From Antedon mediterranea (Eukaryota > Echinodermata > Crinoidea > Comatulida > Antedonidae): a stretch of DNA of 64,000 nucleotides. Location of the stretch: NCBI RefSeq assembly GCF_964355755.1, contig NC_092678.1, forward strand, positions 18,696,922-18,760,921. The letters run 5' to 3'. This document shows, piece after piece, positions 14,401 to 21,785 of the stretch. A model generated the notes under the pieces. That model saw only the letters and a program-made list of their open reading frames with translations, made no database searches and was not told where the DNA came from. The translations under genes and the position numbers were made by a program. The first letter of the stretch is position 1, and each line of letters opens with the position of its first letter.

Positions 14401-17400
14401 GGTACCCCCAGCTTCATATACAGAACCCGATATTCCCAGATGGTCTCCCATCCAAGCTCAGTAACCAGGCCCAACGTTGCTTAACTTCGGTGATCTGACG
14501 AGAACCGGTGTTTCAACATGGTAAAGCCGTACTTTGAGAGTAGGTTTGACTTGATATGTCAAATTGTATTTCACAGTGTTGGTAGCATTTTTAGGAAATT
14601 ATGTATTTACTGATTTTGTAGATTGAAGTTACAGAAGAGAATGGCGGAGACGTAGCCGAGGCTCTTGCAGAAGTCACCAGCAATACGGAAGATCTCGATG
14701 AAGAAGCGGTTGATACAATTGCAGATATTTTAGAAGACATTGTTGATCTTGAGATGCCTGACGAAATGGTATTTATTTTTTTTTGTATATCAAACCTTAA
14801 GAAGTAGACGGCCACAACTGGATTAACATTCTTTGAAAATAGGCCTAGTGGTGACCCAATAGGCCATAATGAGATTGATATACCACCTTGTAAAATATTC
14901 TTCACTATGACATAATTATTACAATGGAATTTGTGAATCTAAACATTATTATTTACAGATAACATTAAATGTTGTTGAAGTTGTCGATAACATCATCGAT
15001 TCTAACATACTCGATTCATCAATGAGGGAAACGGCATCGTCATTTGTGACGTCATTAGAAAGACAACTTGCAACAGTGGCAGCAGCAGGCATGAACTTCA
15101 CCAGTGTACAACCACATGTTGGCGTGGTGACTTTAGCAGTAAGCCCAGAATCTCTAGTAAACGGGCTAGCATACGTTGCTTTCTCTGACGGCGACTCGCT
15201 CAAGGACGCTTTTGAACCAGACGATGTAAAAACGTATTACGAGAAGACATTTCCTTTTGAAATGGTGGGGGCGTCAATCGCACTTCCGCCTGAGATCGTC
15301 TCACTTAGCCAAGAACAAACAGGAGAAGATGAGATCAGAGTATATTTTACAGTGTACCAAAACAGTTCGTTGTTCATTTCAAACAGCTTAGGTAACGCGT
15401 CTGGAGAAGGATTTACGCGCCAAGTTGGCAGTCAGATTATTTCAGCCACAATAGAAGCAGTCAAGATTGATGGACTGTTGACACCAATAAAAGCCGCTTT
15501 TCTACCACGCTTTGTAAGTGCTTTATACACACGCTTACTTATAATTTCATATTACAAGAGATGTATTAGTAAAGTATTTTACTAATTTACTAACTAATCT
15601 ATTTCTAAAGTCTACTTCTCTTTCTTTCAGTTGTGTTTACTTTGACAAAAACATTTCAAATCTTTTTACCGATTGGAGATTTGTAAATTCATATTTTTAT
15701 TTTCTTTTAGGAAACTGCTAATAATACAGAATGTGTATTCTGGGATTTCTCACTTGATAATGGAATAGGCGATTGGTCAAGCGAAGGATGTGAGCTAGAT
15801 GGAACAACTGACGACCGTGTTGTATGCTTATGTGATCATCTTACAAATTTTGCTATTCTTGTTGTAAGTCACTATTATTTTTTTTTACCATTAAGTGACA
15901 TCATTTAGCTTATCTTTTGCATTTGGGCGCAAACACTTGGCCTTTATTTTCTTTTATTTGAAAGATATTGGTTTTACACGTCAATCACGGTCAATGTTGT
16001 ACGATATTTAGCATGAGACAAGAATGTGGTCGACTAGGCCTACGTTTATCCATGGATAATTCTCCATGATTGAACATATTGTTTTCCCGGAAAAATATAG
16101 AAAGTAAAGAGCAAGATCAATGGGAATATCTAAGATCTTGAAAAATCACAGAACAAATGTTTACTTATTAGTATGTGATAAAGAAACATCAGTATCAATG
16201 TATTTTTCTACAACATAACAGGTAAATAATTAAAAATACACCTGCATCGGATCGGTTATTGTACCAGAGATCGTTAAACGTGATTAAAGAATTTAATGTA
16301 TACGTATGGAAGGCAAAAAGGGTCTTTGAATACATATTTCTATTGGAGGAATAGCATATCTAAAAGTATTCTACAGTAATATTGCAATAATATGTTAACG
16401 AATGCTTTCTTTTACAGGATTATTACGAACCTAAAGATTCTGCGTTTCACGATGCCTTAACTATCATCAGTTTAATCGGATGCATCGTGTCTATTGTGTG
16501 TTTAGCAGTTACAATAGCTACGTATTTATACTTTAAGTAAGTATTCCGCATGAAAATACAGTATACAATGTCCTTCAGGCGTGTCACTTCAATAGTGGCA
16601 TTTCCAACGTAGTAGTAGTAGTGTAGTGTTTTCCGGGTATCTCTTATTAGAGATTCCTTCTTAAATGTCTTAAGTAAGTGTTTCTACTGTATGTGAACAT
16701 GAATACCATTTTTGTAAACACATACTAGTTCATTGGTATAGTTCTCTGGTTAATAGTAATACATATTCATTTTAATGTTCTTGCTTTATTGCAGACAATT
16801 TCGAAGTAAACGTCCTCAGAAGATCCTCATAAACCTGTCACTATCTTTGCTACTCCTTTACCTCGTGTTTGCAATTGGTATTGAGCAGACAGGTTCTAGA
16901 AATGGATGCATCGCTGTAGCAGCGCTGATTCATTACTTTGGACTGGCCTCTATTTTCTGGATGTCAATCGAAGCTGTAAACATGTACCTTATGTTCGTCA
17001 AAGTTTTTTACGATGATATCGAACACTTTATGCTGAAAGTATGTTTAGCAGGATACGGTAAATGCTTTTTTTAATCATATTCAATGATTCAAGCAGAATA
17101 TTGTAATGTAGTGATATAGATTTATAATTGAAAAAATCAACCTTAATATCACAATTCAATTGAGTTCACCAATTTGCCCCAGAAAGGTCCAGTGAAGAAA
17201 TTGTACAGATGTTTAAATGTCCATTAGGCATAATAATTAGTTCCCCAAAGAAAACAGTTGACTTGACATATGATCTTTTTTTAAGCACATATTTGACAGG
17301 GCCAATTTGTCATTGTAACCACCCAGATACAATTAATCAATCTTTCTAAAAGGTACCTAGATAAACTTAGGACCAATGGTTAAGCTCAGAGATAATTTAA

Positions 17401-18628
17401 TGACATATGCTAATGACATATGCTAATGAGCAGAAGACGATATACCCCCAAGTTTCAGAAGAGCCCAGACACAACACCTAACAGACATTTCTCGGAACAC
17501 ACACTTTACAGACACTTCATCAGAAGCACATCTACAGCCATGCCTCACTTACAGCATCACTTATACTTTGTTCCTGTTTCTTTATTACCGTATTATCCTG
17601 TGTCATGTTATCCTGCATTATCCTGTATTATATCGTGTATTATACCGTATTACTGAATAAACAACTGTGATATTTCACTCAACCAAATCAATATAGCAAA
17701 ACCTCACACATTATATAACAATATTGACCAAATTGAATAAAACATGCCGAACACTCGTAGATTGTGTCTTTTCTAAATATTTTTCTTTCACCAATATTTA
17801 TGTTCTGTTGTTTTTAGGATTTCCTCTGGTGATTGTTGCAGTTTGTTTAGGTGTTGATGTTGATCACTATGCGAATGAAAACTAGTAAGTATCACAAATC
17901 AACGTATAGTAATAAACCGGTGGATAAAACCATCAATTTAGCGCCATTTTAAAGACTGGATCCCACTTCATGGAGGAAACCCAAGAACATAACCCAAACT
18001 CAAGTACTGTAATTTAATCACAAGTTATAAAGCAGGCTATAGGTCTTCAATCATCTTCTTCGTTTGATAAACATATGTTGCTTTTTTAAATTAAGTAACA
18101 ATCATTCTTTTTTGCAGCTGTTTCATTCCTTCTGGGAATGTTCGCAACTATGGCTTCATTCTGATCATCGGCATACTACTTCTGTTTAATGTCGTTGTAT
18201 TCATTTTAGTAATGCGTACATTGACATGCGGAAGAAAGATTGCCAAAACAGTTGATCAAACGAAGAGAGAGATAGTCATGAAACGTCTGCAGAACGCTAT
18301 CGCGGTGTCTGTACTTCTAGGCCTAACATGGGTTTTTGGATTCCTCGCAATCGATGCAGATTCGACCTCTCGCGACGCGTTTCAGTTGTTATTCTGTATC
18401 TTTAACTCTCTGCAAGGCCTCTTCATTTTTCTGTTGTTCTGTGTTCGCCAGAAAGATATTCGTGACGCGTGGAAGACATGTTGCAAAGAAAGTGACAGAG
18501 CTAAGCGAGCTAAGTACGCTACCGATACTAGTAACAGCAAGGGTAAAGTCAAAGACCAGAGTATTCCACTGACAGGAGACTCTACACACAGTACAAATAC
18601 TGCTAGTAAAAACATCGAGAATGTGTAA
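573..18628 (+). CDS. Gene 1: adhesion GPCR with EGF, LDLa, Ig, SEA, HRM, GAIN/GPS and 7TM (5' partial)
   Basis: Spliced model with exons 573-728, 1577-1696, 2583-2687, 3346-3489, 3868-3987, 4641-4807, 5250-5366, 7408-7744, 8306-8504, 8796-8863, 9136-9753, 10390-10644, 11606-11715, 12207-12399, 12925-13038, 13232-13359, 14622-14768, 14959-15513, 15711-15863, 16418-16536, 16795-17057, 17818-17884 and 18118-18628. All introns are GT-AG. The parts give an open frame of about 1587 residues ending in TAA. The first exon starts in phase 1 and no signal peptide is visible, so the 5' end lies outside the window. A surface receptor is expected: extracellular modules, a self-cleaving GAIN/GPS unit and a seven-helix membrane domain with a short cytoplasmic tail. 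The 7TM sequence looks most like the vertebrate ADGRG group from memory; orthology is not established. The paralogue at 21315-40508 supports every exon from the fourth EGF onwards. Confidence 0.88.
872..1024. mobile_element. MITE copy, GGTTCCCACT family
   Basis: The left end CGGTTCCCACT and right end AGTGGGAACGAAGC form imperfect terminal inverted repeats. The interior carries the GCGTTACGTTGCG words typical of the family. It sits in the first gene 1 intron (729-1576), which otherwise shows nothing recognisable. Confidence 0.55.
1577..1696 (+). CDS. Gene 1 exon: EGF-like domain 2
   Basis: Phase 1-1 exon of 120 nt with six cysteines: CELECQNKGRC, then ICQC and a final GELCE. The acceptor CTGAAG is weak but has a pyrimidine-rich tract; the donor GTAAGT is strong. 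There is no in-frame methionine, so ATG-based ORF searches miss it. Confidence 0.7.
2314..2400. repeat. (AT)n microsatellite
   Basis: About 85 bases of nearly pure alternating AT in the intron between EGF exons 2 and 3 of gene 1. The rest of that intron (1697-2582) is AT-rich with nothing else recognised. Confidence 0.95.
2583..2687 (+). CDS. Gene 1 exon: EGF-like domain 3
   Basis: Short phase 1-1 exon of 105 nt. The protein LCFEIGCEFNGICDEQGKC continues to CVCPDGRYGAFCE, a compact six-cysteine EGF. It is bounded by an ACAAACAG acceptor and a GTACGG donor. I see nothing in the following intron (2688-3345). Confidence 0.78.
3346..3489 (+). CDS. Gene 1 exon: EGF-like domain 4
   Basis: Phase 1-1 exon with six cysteines: DICDTNPCANGGIC, then FYCACAPGFRGPTC. 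It is closely matched by gene 2 exon 27996-28130, which makes it the first exon of the block shared by genes 1 and 2. Confidence 0.85.
3868..3987 (+). CDS. Gene 1 exon: LDL-receptor class A domain
   Basis: Phase 1-1 exon of 120 nt. Six cysteines and the acidic calcium site DCADNSDEPDEC are the LDLa signature. It is nearly identical to gene 2 exon 29372-29491. In LDLa domains these acidic residues bind calcium and stabilise the fold; the ligand is unknown. It is missed by ATG-based ORF calls in this gene. Confidence 0.9.
4641..7744 (+). CDS. Gene 1 exons: unclassified extracellular module A
   Basis: Three exons, 4641-4807, 5250-5366 and 7408-7744, give about 207 residues that I cannot assign to a family. 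Landmarks are AECDDLLQLLNALTERC at the start, VIEIPVIHFRVYFEKE across the second junction, DVWLSFLPDGDTEHILLP, and a cysteine-bearing end. Gene 2 has the same module with identical lengths for the first two exons. Gene 1 alone has an insert with two extra cysteines (SCFIEESSC). The outer boundaries are phase 1, so the whole unit is exchangeable. The large second intron holds a Helitron-like element. Confidence 0.72.
4971..5013 (+). ncRNA. Degenerate hammerhead-like motif
   Basis: CTGAGGA (CUGANGA core), then a stem pairing GATCAA with TTGATC around AGCATA, then GAAAC and GTC. GACTC and GAG can form a short stem I. One extra base (C at 4983) lies between core and stem II, and stem III has no proper loop, so activity is doubtful. 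It lies in the gene 1 intron 4808-5249, probably as a retroelement relic. Confidence 0.3.
5476..5506. repeat. (AAAT)n microsatellite
   Basis: About seven tandem AATA units in the intron between the second and third exons of module A in gene 1. Confidence 0.9.
5962..7364 (+). mobile_element. Helitron-like non-autonomous element, copy 1
   Basis: It starts TCTATATATAAATTTACG after an A and ends ...ACCATCTAG before a T. That is the Helitron pattern: 5'-TC, 3'-CTRR, insertion between A and T. Just before the end is a GC-rich palindrome built on GCGAGCGAAGCGAGCG. No transposase or helicase coding is seen, so it is non-autonomous. It fills most of the 5367-7407 intron of gene 1. Copies at 55269-57412, 55774-56965 and 61077-62221 share both ends. 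Confidence 0.8.
8190..8213. repeat. (TAA)n microsatellite
   Basis: About eight TAA/ATA triplets in the gene 1 intron 7745-8305; nothing else is recognised in that intron. Confidence 0.85.
8306..8863 (+). CDS. Gene 1 exons: immunoglobulin-like domain 1
   Basis: Two exons, 8306-8504 and 8796-8863, joined by a phase-2 intron inside the domain. The Ig hallmarks are TLYCVASGVP, VQWATV and YVCQVGN, giving the two disulfide cysteines and the core tryptophan. The same split Ig is in gene 2 (31995-32199 and 32330-32397). Its place between modules A and B fits an extracellular adhesion role. Confidence 0.85.
9136..9753 (+). CDS. Gene 1 exon: unclassified extracellular module B
   Basis: One 618-nt phase 1-1 exon encoding about 205 residues. 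The sequence is strand-rich, with SLYINNFVQGSVLYSVSF, TVYEDVITSIEITILN, NTGVTIYAETFDG and LTFDQPIKINSTSTYEI, and ends in a cysteine-containing tail. NMT and NST are N-glycosylation sequons. I do not recognise the family; a beta-sandwich is a reasonable guess from the alternating pattern. Gene 2 has a clear homologue (32939-33595). Confidence 0.8.
9899..10066. repeat. Fragment of the TTAA-flanked MITE family
   Basis: Words such as ATAAATGAAAACATTA and AATCTTCATTTTTCTTG match the interior and end of the MITE at 57928-58256. The copy is partial and lies in the gene 1 intron 9754-10389. Confidence 0.4.
10390..10644 (+). CDS. Gene 1 exon: immunoglobulin-like domain 2
   Basis: A 255-nt phase 1-1 exon encoding one Ig domain: AILECNIENV, FYEWFKNGG and GDYSCFGYRS supply Cys, Trp and the DxYxC motif. 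Gene 2 exon 34459-34713 has the same length and close sequence. Confidence 0.88.
10745..11202. mobile_element. MITE with about 45-bp terminal inverted repeats
   Basis: The left end GAGGTTTTGCAACCTTACAA and the reverse complement of the right end GAGGTTTCACAATCTTACGA continue in parallel through CGAAAACGGATACG. It occupies about half of the gene 1 intron 10645-11605. No clean target duplication was found by eye. Confidence 0.65.
11606..12399 (+). CDS. Gene 1 exons: SEA domain
   Basis: Two exons, 11606-11715 and 12207-12399, encode a SEA domain: ATFRALARFNIPFEDDYADR, then FEFFVTSLESGSVIANMDLY, ending DPESVVVTSI. GSVI sits where SEA domains self-cleave between G and S in the GSVVV-type turn. 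SEA next to HRM/GAIN is also known from vertebrate ADGRF receptors. If both SEA and GPS cleave, the ectodomain would be held by two non-covalent junctions (inference). The intron between the two exons shows nothing recognisable. Confidence 0.82.
12925..13359 (+). CDS. Gene 1 exons: hormone-receptor (HRM) domain
   Basis: Exons 12925-13038 and 13232-13359. The protein runs SCVGEDIVIDGTLYTFEDAP, then DCPLYSDQGKTVSLATRYC, then GALWESIVITDC. The ATRYC...W...C pattern is that of the HRM domain found just before GAIN in many aGPCRs. The second exon ends in phase 0, the switch from exchangeable phase 1-1 modules to the fixed receptor chassis. Confidence 0.82.
14158..14535 (-). mobile_element. SINE with a 5S rRNA-derived head (SINE3-like)
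   Basis: Read on the minus strand, about 14535 to 14412 follows eukaryotic 5S rRNA, with the words CACCGGTTCTCGTCAGATCA, CCGAAGTTAAGCAACGTTGG and GGATGGGAGACC...GGGAATA, which include the internal pol III promoter region. An unrelated body and an AT-rich tail (AATAAAATAAAATAAATAAA) follow to about 14158. A 5S head, unrelated body and A-rich tail define SINE3 elements. It lies antisense in the gene 1 intron 13360-14621. A plain 5S pseudogene would not explain the body and tail. Confidence 0.75.
14622..15513 (+). CDS. Gene 1 exons: GAIN domain
   Basis: Exons 14622-14768 (147 nt) and 14959-15513 (555 nt), both phase 0. The first is helical and acidic (DLDEEAVDTIADILEDIVDL), as in GAIN subdomain A. 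The second begins with helices (VVEVVDNIIDS) and continues into strands (EIRVYFTVYQNSSLFISNS) ending at FLPRF. GAIN folds around the GPS and catalyses its cleavage. Sequons NFT, NSS and NAS are present. Confidence 0.88.
15711..15863 (+). CDS. Gene 1 exon: GPS proteolysis site and tethered agonist start
   Basis: A 153-nt exon with the canonical GPS: CVFWDFSLDNGIGDWSSEGC, then VVCLCDHLTNFAILV. Both tryptophans and four cysteines are present, and cleavage is expected at HL|T. The new N-terminus TNFAILV, continuing into DYYEPKDS from the next exon, would be the tethered (Stachel) agonist. Confidence 0.95.
16418..18628 (+). CDS. Gene 1 exons: seven-transmembrane domain and C-tail
   Basis: Exons 16418-16536 (TM1), 16795-17057 (TM2-TM4), 17818-17884 (TM4/ECL2) and 18118-18628 (TM5-TM7 plus tail). 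Landmarks are ALTIISLIGC in TM1, LINLSLSLLLLYLVFAIG in TM2, HYFGLASIFWMSIEAVNMYL in TM3, the TM6 toggle region LGLTWVFGF and LQGLFIFLLFCV in TM7. The tail is short and basic, then Ser/Thr-rich, ending IENV, which fits a class III PDZ-ligand pattern. The large introns are non-coding and hold only repeats. Confidence 0.92.
17350..17680 (+). repeat. Dispersed repeat with GACACTTCATCAGAAG-type units
   Basis: From GGTACCTAGATAAACTTAGG to GAATAAACAACTGTGATATT this is homologous, in reverse orientation, to 23745-24078. The middle contains imperfect 30-36 bp units (ACAGACATTTCTCGG / ACAGACACTTCATCAGAAG). It lies in the gene 1 intron 17058-17817. Confidence 0.6.
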
Positions 18629-21314
18629 AACCCACGTAGTAACATTTTTGAATGATATTCTAGGCCTAAATTTCTGCCATAACTGACTTGTAAATTATGG
18701 GCCTTGCATGATTTATGTTTGGTTACGTAAATGCACGATGTTCTCGTGTCAATCTATGACCTTGAACGCCTCGCTAAGTAATACGCGTAGCCGTTCAGTG
18801 AGATGAGAGCGTTTAGTTGATGGAACCTTCTAGATATACGCATATCACGTGTACTTAATACGCACTACACTTGACTAATTCCCGTGGGGTTTCTCTGTAT
18901 ATGTACACAAGAATGTATTTCTTTTCCGCTTGCCCCTAACGAACAAAATATGGGAAACAAAACTAATACGATTTGGCGTAATCGTAATCATAATATTCTA
19001 TAATTGAAGGTACAGTATGGTTTTTTTCTCGTGTGTACTGATTTATTTGTCGTTTTAACACAATGTTATGTAAACTTATAGGCGCACAATGTATATTTTA
19101 TTAGGGAACAGTACCGTAGTAAATCGGATTGTTTTTGTCAGAATTAATAGTTTAACATTACTGTATAATTATACTGTACCATTTTAATTTATAATAATAT
19201 CATTGTTCTTTGAATTTTAGATAGTTATAAATAGATGTACATATATTCCAATATTTACCTCTTAAGGAATCTTCCATTTTATTTCATAACTATTAGATAC
19301 TATTTTCTATATAATTTTTTAAAGATCATTGTTTTATAAATACACATTTATAGTCTTTGTAACTAATTATGACGTCATACTAAACTTTTATATGCATATA
19401 ATTATATTCTGTTTCATGTTTGTCTACAATCATTTCTTTTAACTTTTCTTTCATTATTTAGATGTATCTAGTCTGTGTATGTAACACATTATTCACTATG
19501 TTGACGTTTTAAGATCATTGTTGTGTACATCATAATCATTGTAATCAATGTGTGACGTAATACTACATTTGTAACCTAAACAGGTCACCATTGTCTTATA
19601 ATTATTGTTATTTTTAAATAAATTGAATAAAATGTTAAATAAAGAACAGTATGCCTTCTTGTTCGTCAAACAAATCGTGTTCCAGTAGCCAAAACAGTGT
19701 TCGTTATACTTTCGATTTTTAAAAAATTCATTAAAGATGTATTGCGATCCCCAAAGACTTGAAAAATGAAGATTAATAAAATAAGACTTTGAATAGATTT
19801 TTGTAGTTTTAATAAAGTTAATCCATTTCGTAGACAAAAAAAAACCGGAACAAATAAAATGTTTTCACTTATAAAATGAAAAAATAAGTGGTTAAATTCA
19901 AACAAAAACTCATTGACTGGCAGCCAATTTGACTACATTTTGCTTTAAATGACAGTTTTTTAGGTAAATGCAGTTTTTTTCGATCCAACGTTTGGTCAAA
20001 GTGGATAAATATTATGACATTAAAATGGCATATTCAACAAAAAATTGTTTAAGAATTATTTTTGCAGGGGGACAACAATACATCTTTAAACAACAACAAC
20101 AAAAGAAAATGAATCAACGAACTACACGCTGTGTCATTACACACAAATACAAACAACATTTATGTTTGTTTATCTACGCAGACTTTTACGCGTGAATATG
20201 GAACTCTCACTATTTTTAACATTTCAGTTACGTGCGTAGAGAACCTTATTTCTGAAAATTAGGCCTTACTAAGGTTTTGAAACTTAGAAAAATCAAGGCA
20301 TTCCCATATTTGTTTTAAAGCAAGTGGCGTAGGTTTCGTGCGCGACACATGCGAATTTCAAAATTAAGTGGCTAACGCTGTTAAATGACTTATATTTATA
20401 TGATCTAACAAACTTTCCATTTTGGCTTCATATTTTTCCATTTTAACACAAATTCATTATACAGTTTTAAGCTCTGTCTACAATATCAAACCAGTTTGAA
20501 AACAAAGAGTGATGTTCCCAAATAGAGTAGTGATATTCCCAAATATGGAGTTGACATCACCATATTCATATAAATATAGGCACATCACATAAGGTTCGAT
20601 AGTGTAGACAGAGCTTTTTCGGACTTGCCCCAAGTCTGTTTATCAGCATTTCAATTTCTGTCTTGTTTGTGAGCTCAAGTGCGTAGAAAACTCCATATTT
20701 CTCAAACAATGTATCGTTTACTAATATTAAGTTTTCGAAACCATACTCTAGATTACTAAAAGTTTATGAAGGAAGTTCAATATTCAAAAAGTTATCTTTT
20801 TTTGTTTAGTAGTTTGATTGTTTACCATTTTATATTTGTTTTATATCTTTAAAATCAAAGAACAGGTTCTTTAATTTGTCAAAATGTGTTTTGTAATAAT
20901 TATACTTTTTTGTTTGTCATCGTTTATTTGTTTATGTTTATGTTTGTTTTGTTATTTATTTTTTTTGGATTAACACTGGCATGTGGCCGTAACAGACTTC
21001 TGAATCTAAACGTATTTGTACAATCAATATTTTTTCAAGTAGTAAACGTTTCTGGAACAGACTCCTTTAATTTTATCTACAAAGCCATTATAAGAAAGTG
21101 GATGTATTTAAAGCTAAAACACGGATCTTGCTTACTAACGGTTCAAGGTAAGGTTCACTTTAAAATGTTTGTGTTTCCGGATTCACAAAAAAGGGTGGCT
21201 GCTCAACTTGGCCTTATCCTTTCATTTCACACACTGTTGATGTCTTACACACCAGCCAGTTGAGAGTGCTTATAAAATACTGTTTGTTTATATACTTACT
21301 GTAGGACCTAAACG
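18629..21314. other. Intergenic region between genes 1 and 2
   Basis: This holds the gene 1 3' UTR and presumably the gene 2 promoter. AATAAA occurs at 19617 and 19626, candidate polyadenylation signals. A TTAA-flanked MITE lies at 19731-20089. The part from about 20700 onwards is one copy of a segment duplicated at about 24900-25925. No convincing gene is seen. Confidence 0.6.
19731..20089 (-). mobile_element. MITE with TTAA ends (piggyBac-like)
   Basis: The left TTAAAGATGTATTG and right CAATACATCTTTAA ends are inverted repeats bounded by TTAA. Internally it matches 57928-58256 in the opposite orientation (AATTTTTTGTTGAATATGCC, ACTTTGACCAAACGTTGGATC). TTAA ends suggest piggyBac-type mobilisation (inference). 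The length is about 360 bp with no coding. Confidence 0.65.
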
Positions 21315-21785
21315 ATGTGTGGTACAAATATGTTTTGGAGAAAGTGGACAATTTCTAAAACTATTAACAGTATCAGCTTAGTTTATCTTATAGGATTATG
21401 TATTGAAAGCAGTAGATGCCAATTTGGTACAGGTAAAGCGTTATGGTTATACACAATATTAATGTTTTGTGTGGATCTTGATTAATTGTCTCTATCTAAA
21501 ATTACGTCAGCAAAATTCAGAAAATTGCTCGAAAAATACGATCGGTTTTCAGCGATGTTTGAGACCCTATATTTAGGGGACTACAAGTAAGATTGCCATA
21601 ATCTTTTCTTTATTATAAAGTGCATAATTTGATTTAAAAATATTAACTTTTAAGTTTCCATCGTTATCCTTAATAGAAGAAACGAGCCAATCAATCATTC
21701 CCAGTGGCGTTTCTAGAAAAATTAGCAGGGCAAGTTAAGCCGCCGCCAGAAAAGCATTGAACTTTTTATTAGTTCTTTATTAATT
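20700..21785. repeat. Segmental duplication, copy A (includes gene 2 exon 1)
   Basis: This aligns by eye with about 24900-25925 over most of its length, for example ACTGGCATGTGGCCGTAA, ACACACCAGCCAGTTGAGAG, AGTAGATGCCAATTTGGTAC and AGCAGGGCAAGTTAAGCCGC. It continues past the transposon at 21797-22642 to about 22800, matching about 26535-26740. The two copies flank the lectin exons of gene 2. Confidence 0.75.
21315..21432 (+). CDS. Gene 2 exon 1: signal peptide
   Basis: The ATG at 21315 opens MCGTNMFWRKWTISKTINSI, followed by the hydrophobic stretch SLVYLIGLCI and ESSRCQFG. A basic N-region, hydrophobic core and small or polar residues fit a secretory signal. The exon ends in phase 1 at a GTAAAG donor, compatible with the lectin exon at 22941. 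Met-6 is an alternative start. A decayed copy with a stop lies at 25483-25545. Confidence 0.6.

Noticed and set aside
14266-14451. Minus-strand ORF of about 61 codons
   Set aside because: It lies wholly inside the 5S-headed SINE and has no protein-like features.
14412-14535. Functional 5S rRNA gene
   Set aside because: It carries several changes from 5S, is embedded in an intron on the opposite strand, and is fused to a SINE body and tail.
20886-21263. Plus-strand ORF of 125 codons upstream of gene 2
   Set aside because: It begins with low-complexity Phe/Leu/Val from T-rich DNA; the duplicated segment at 24.9-25.5 kb does not keep the frame; no domain.
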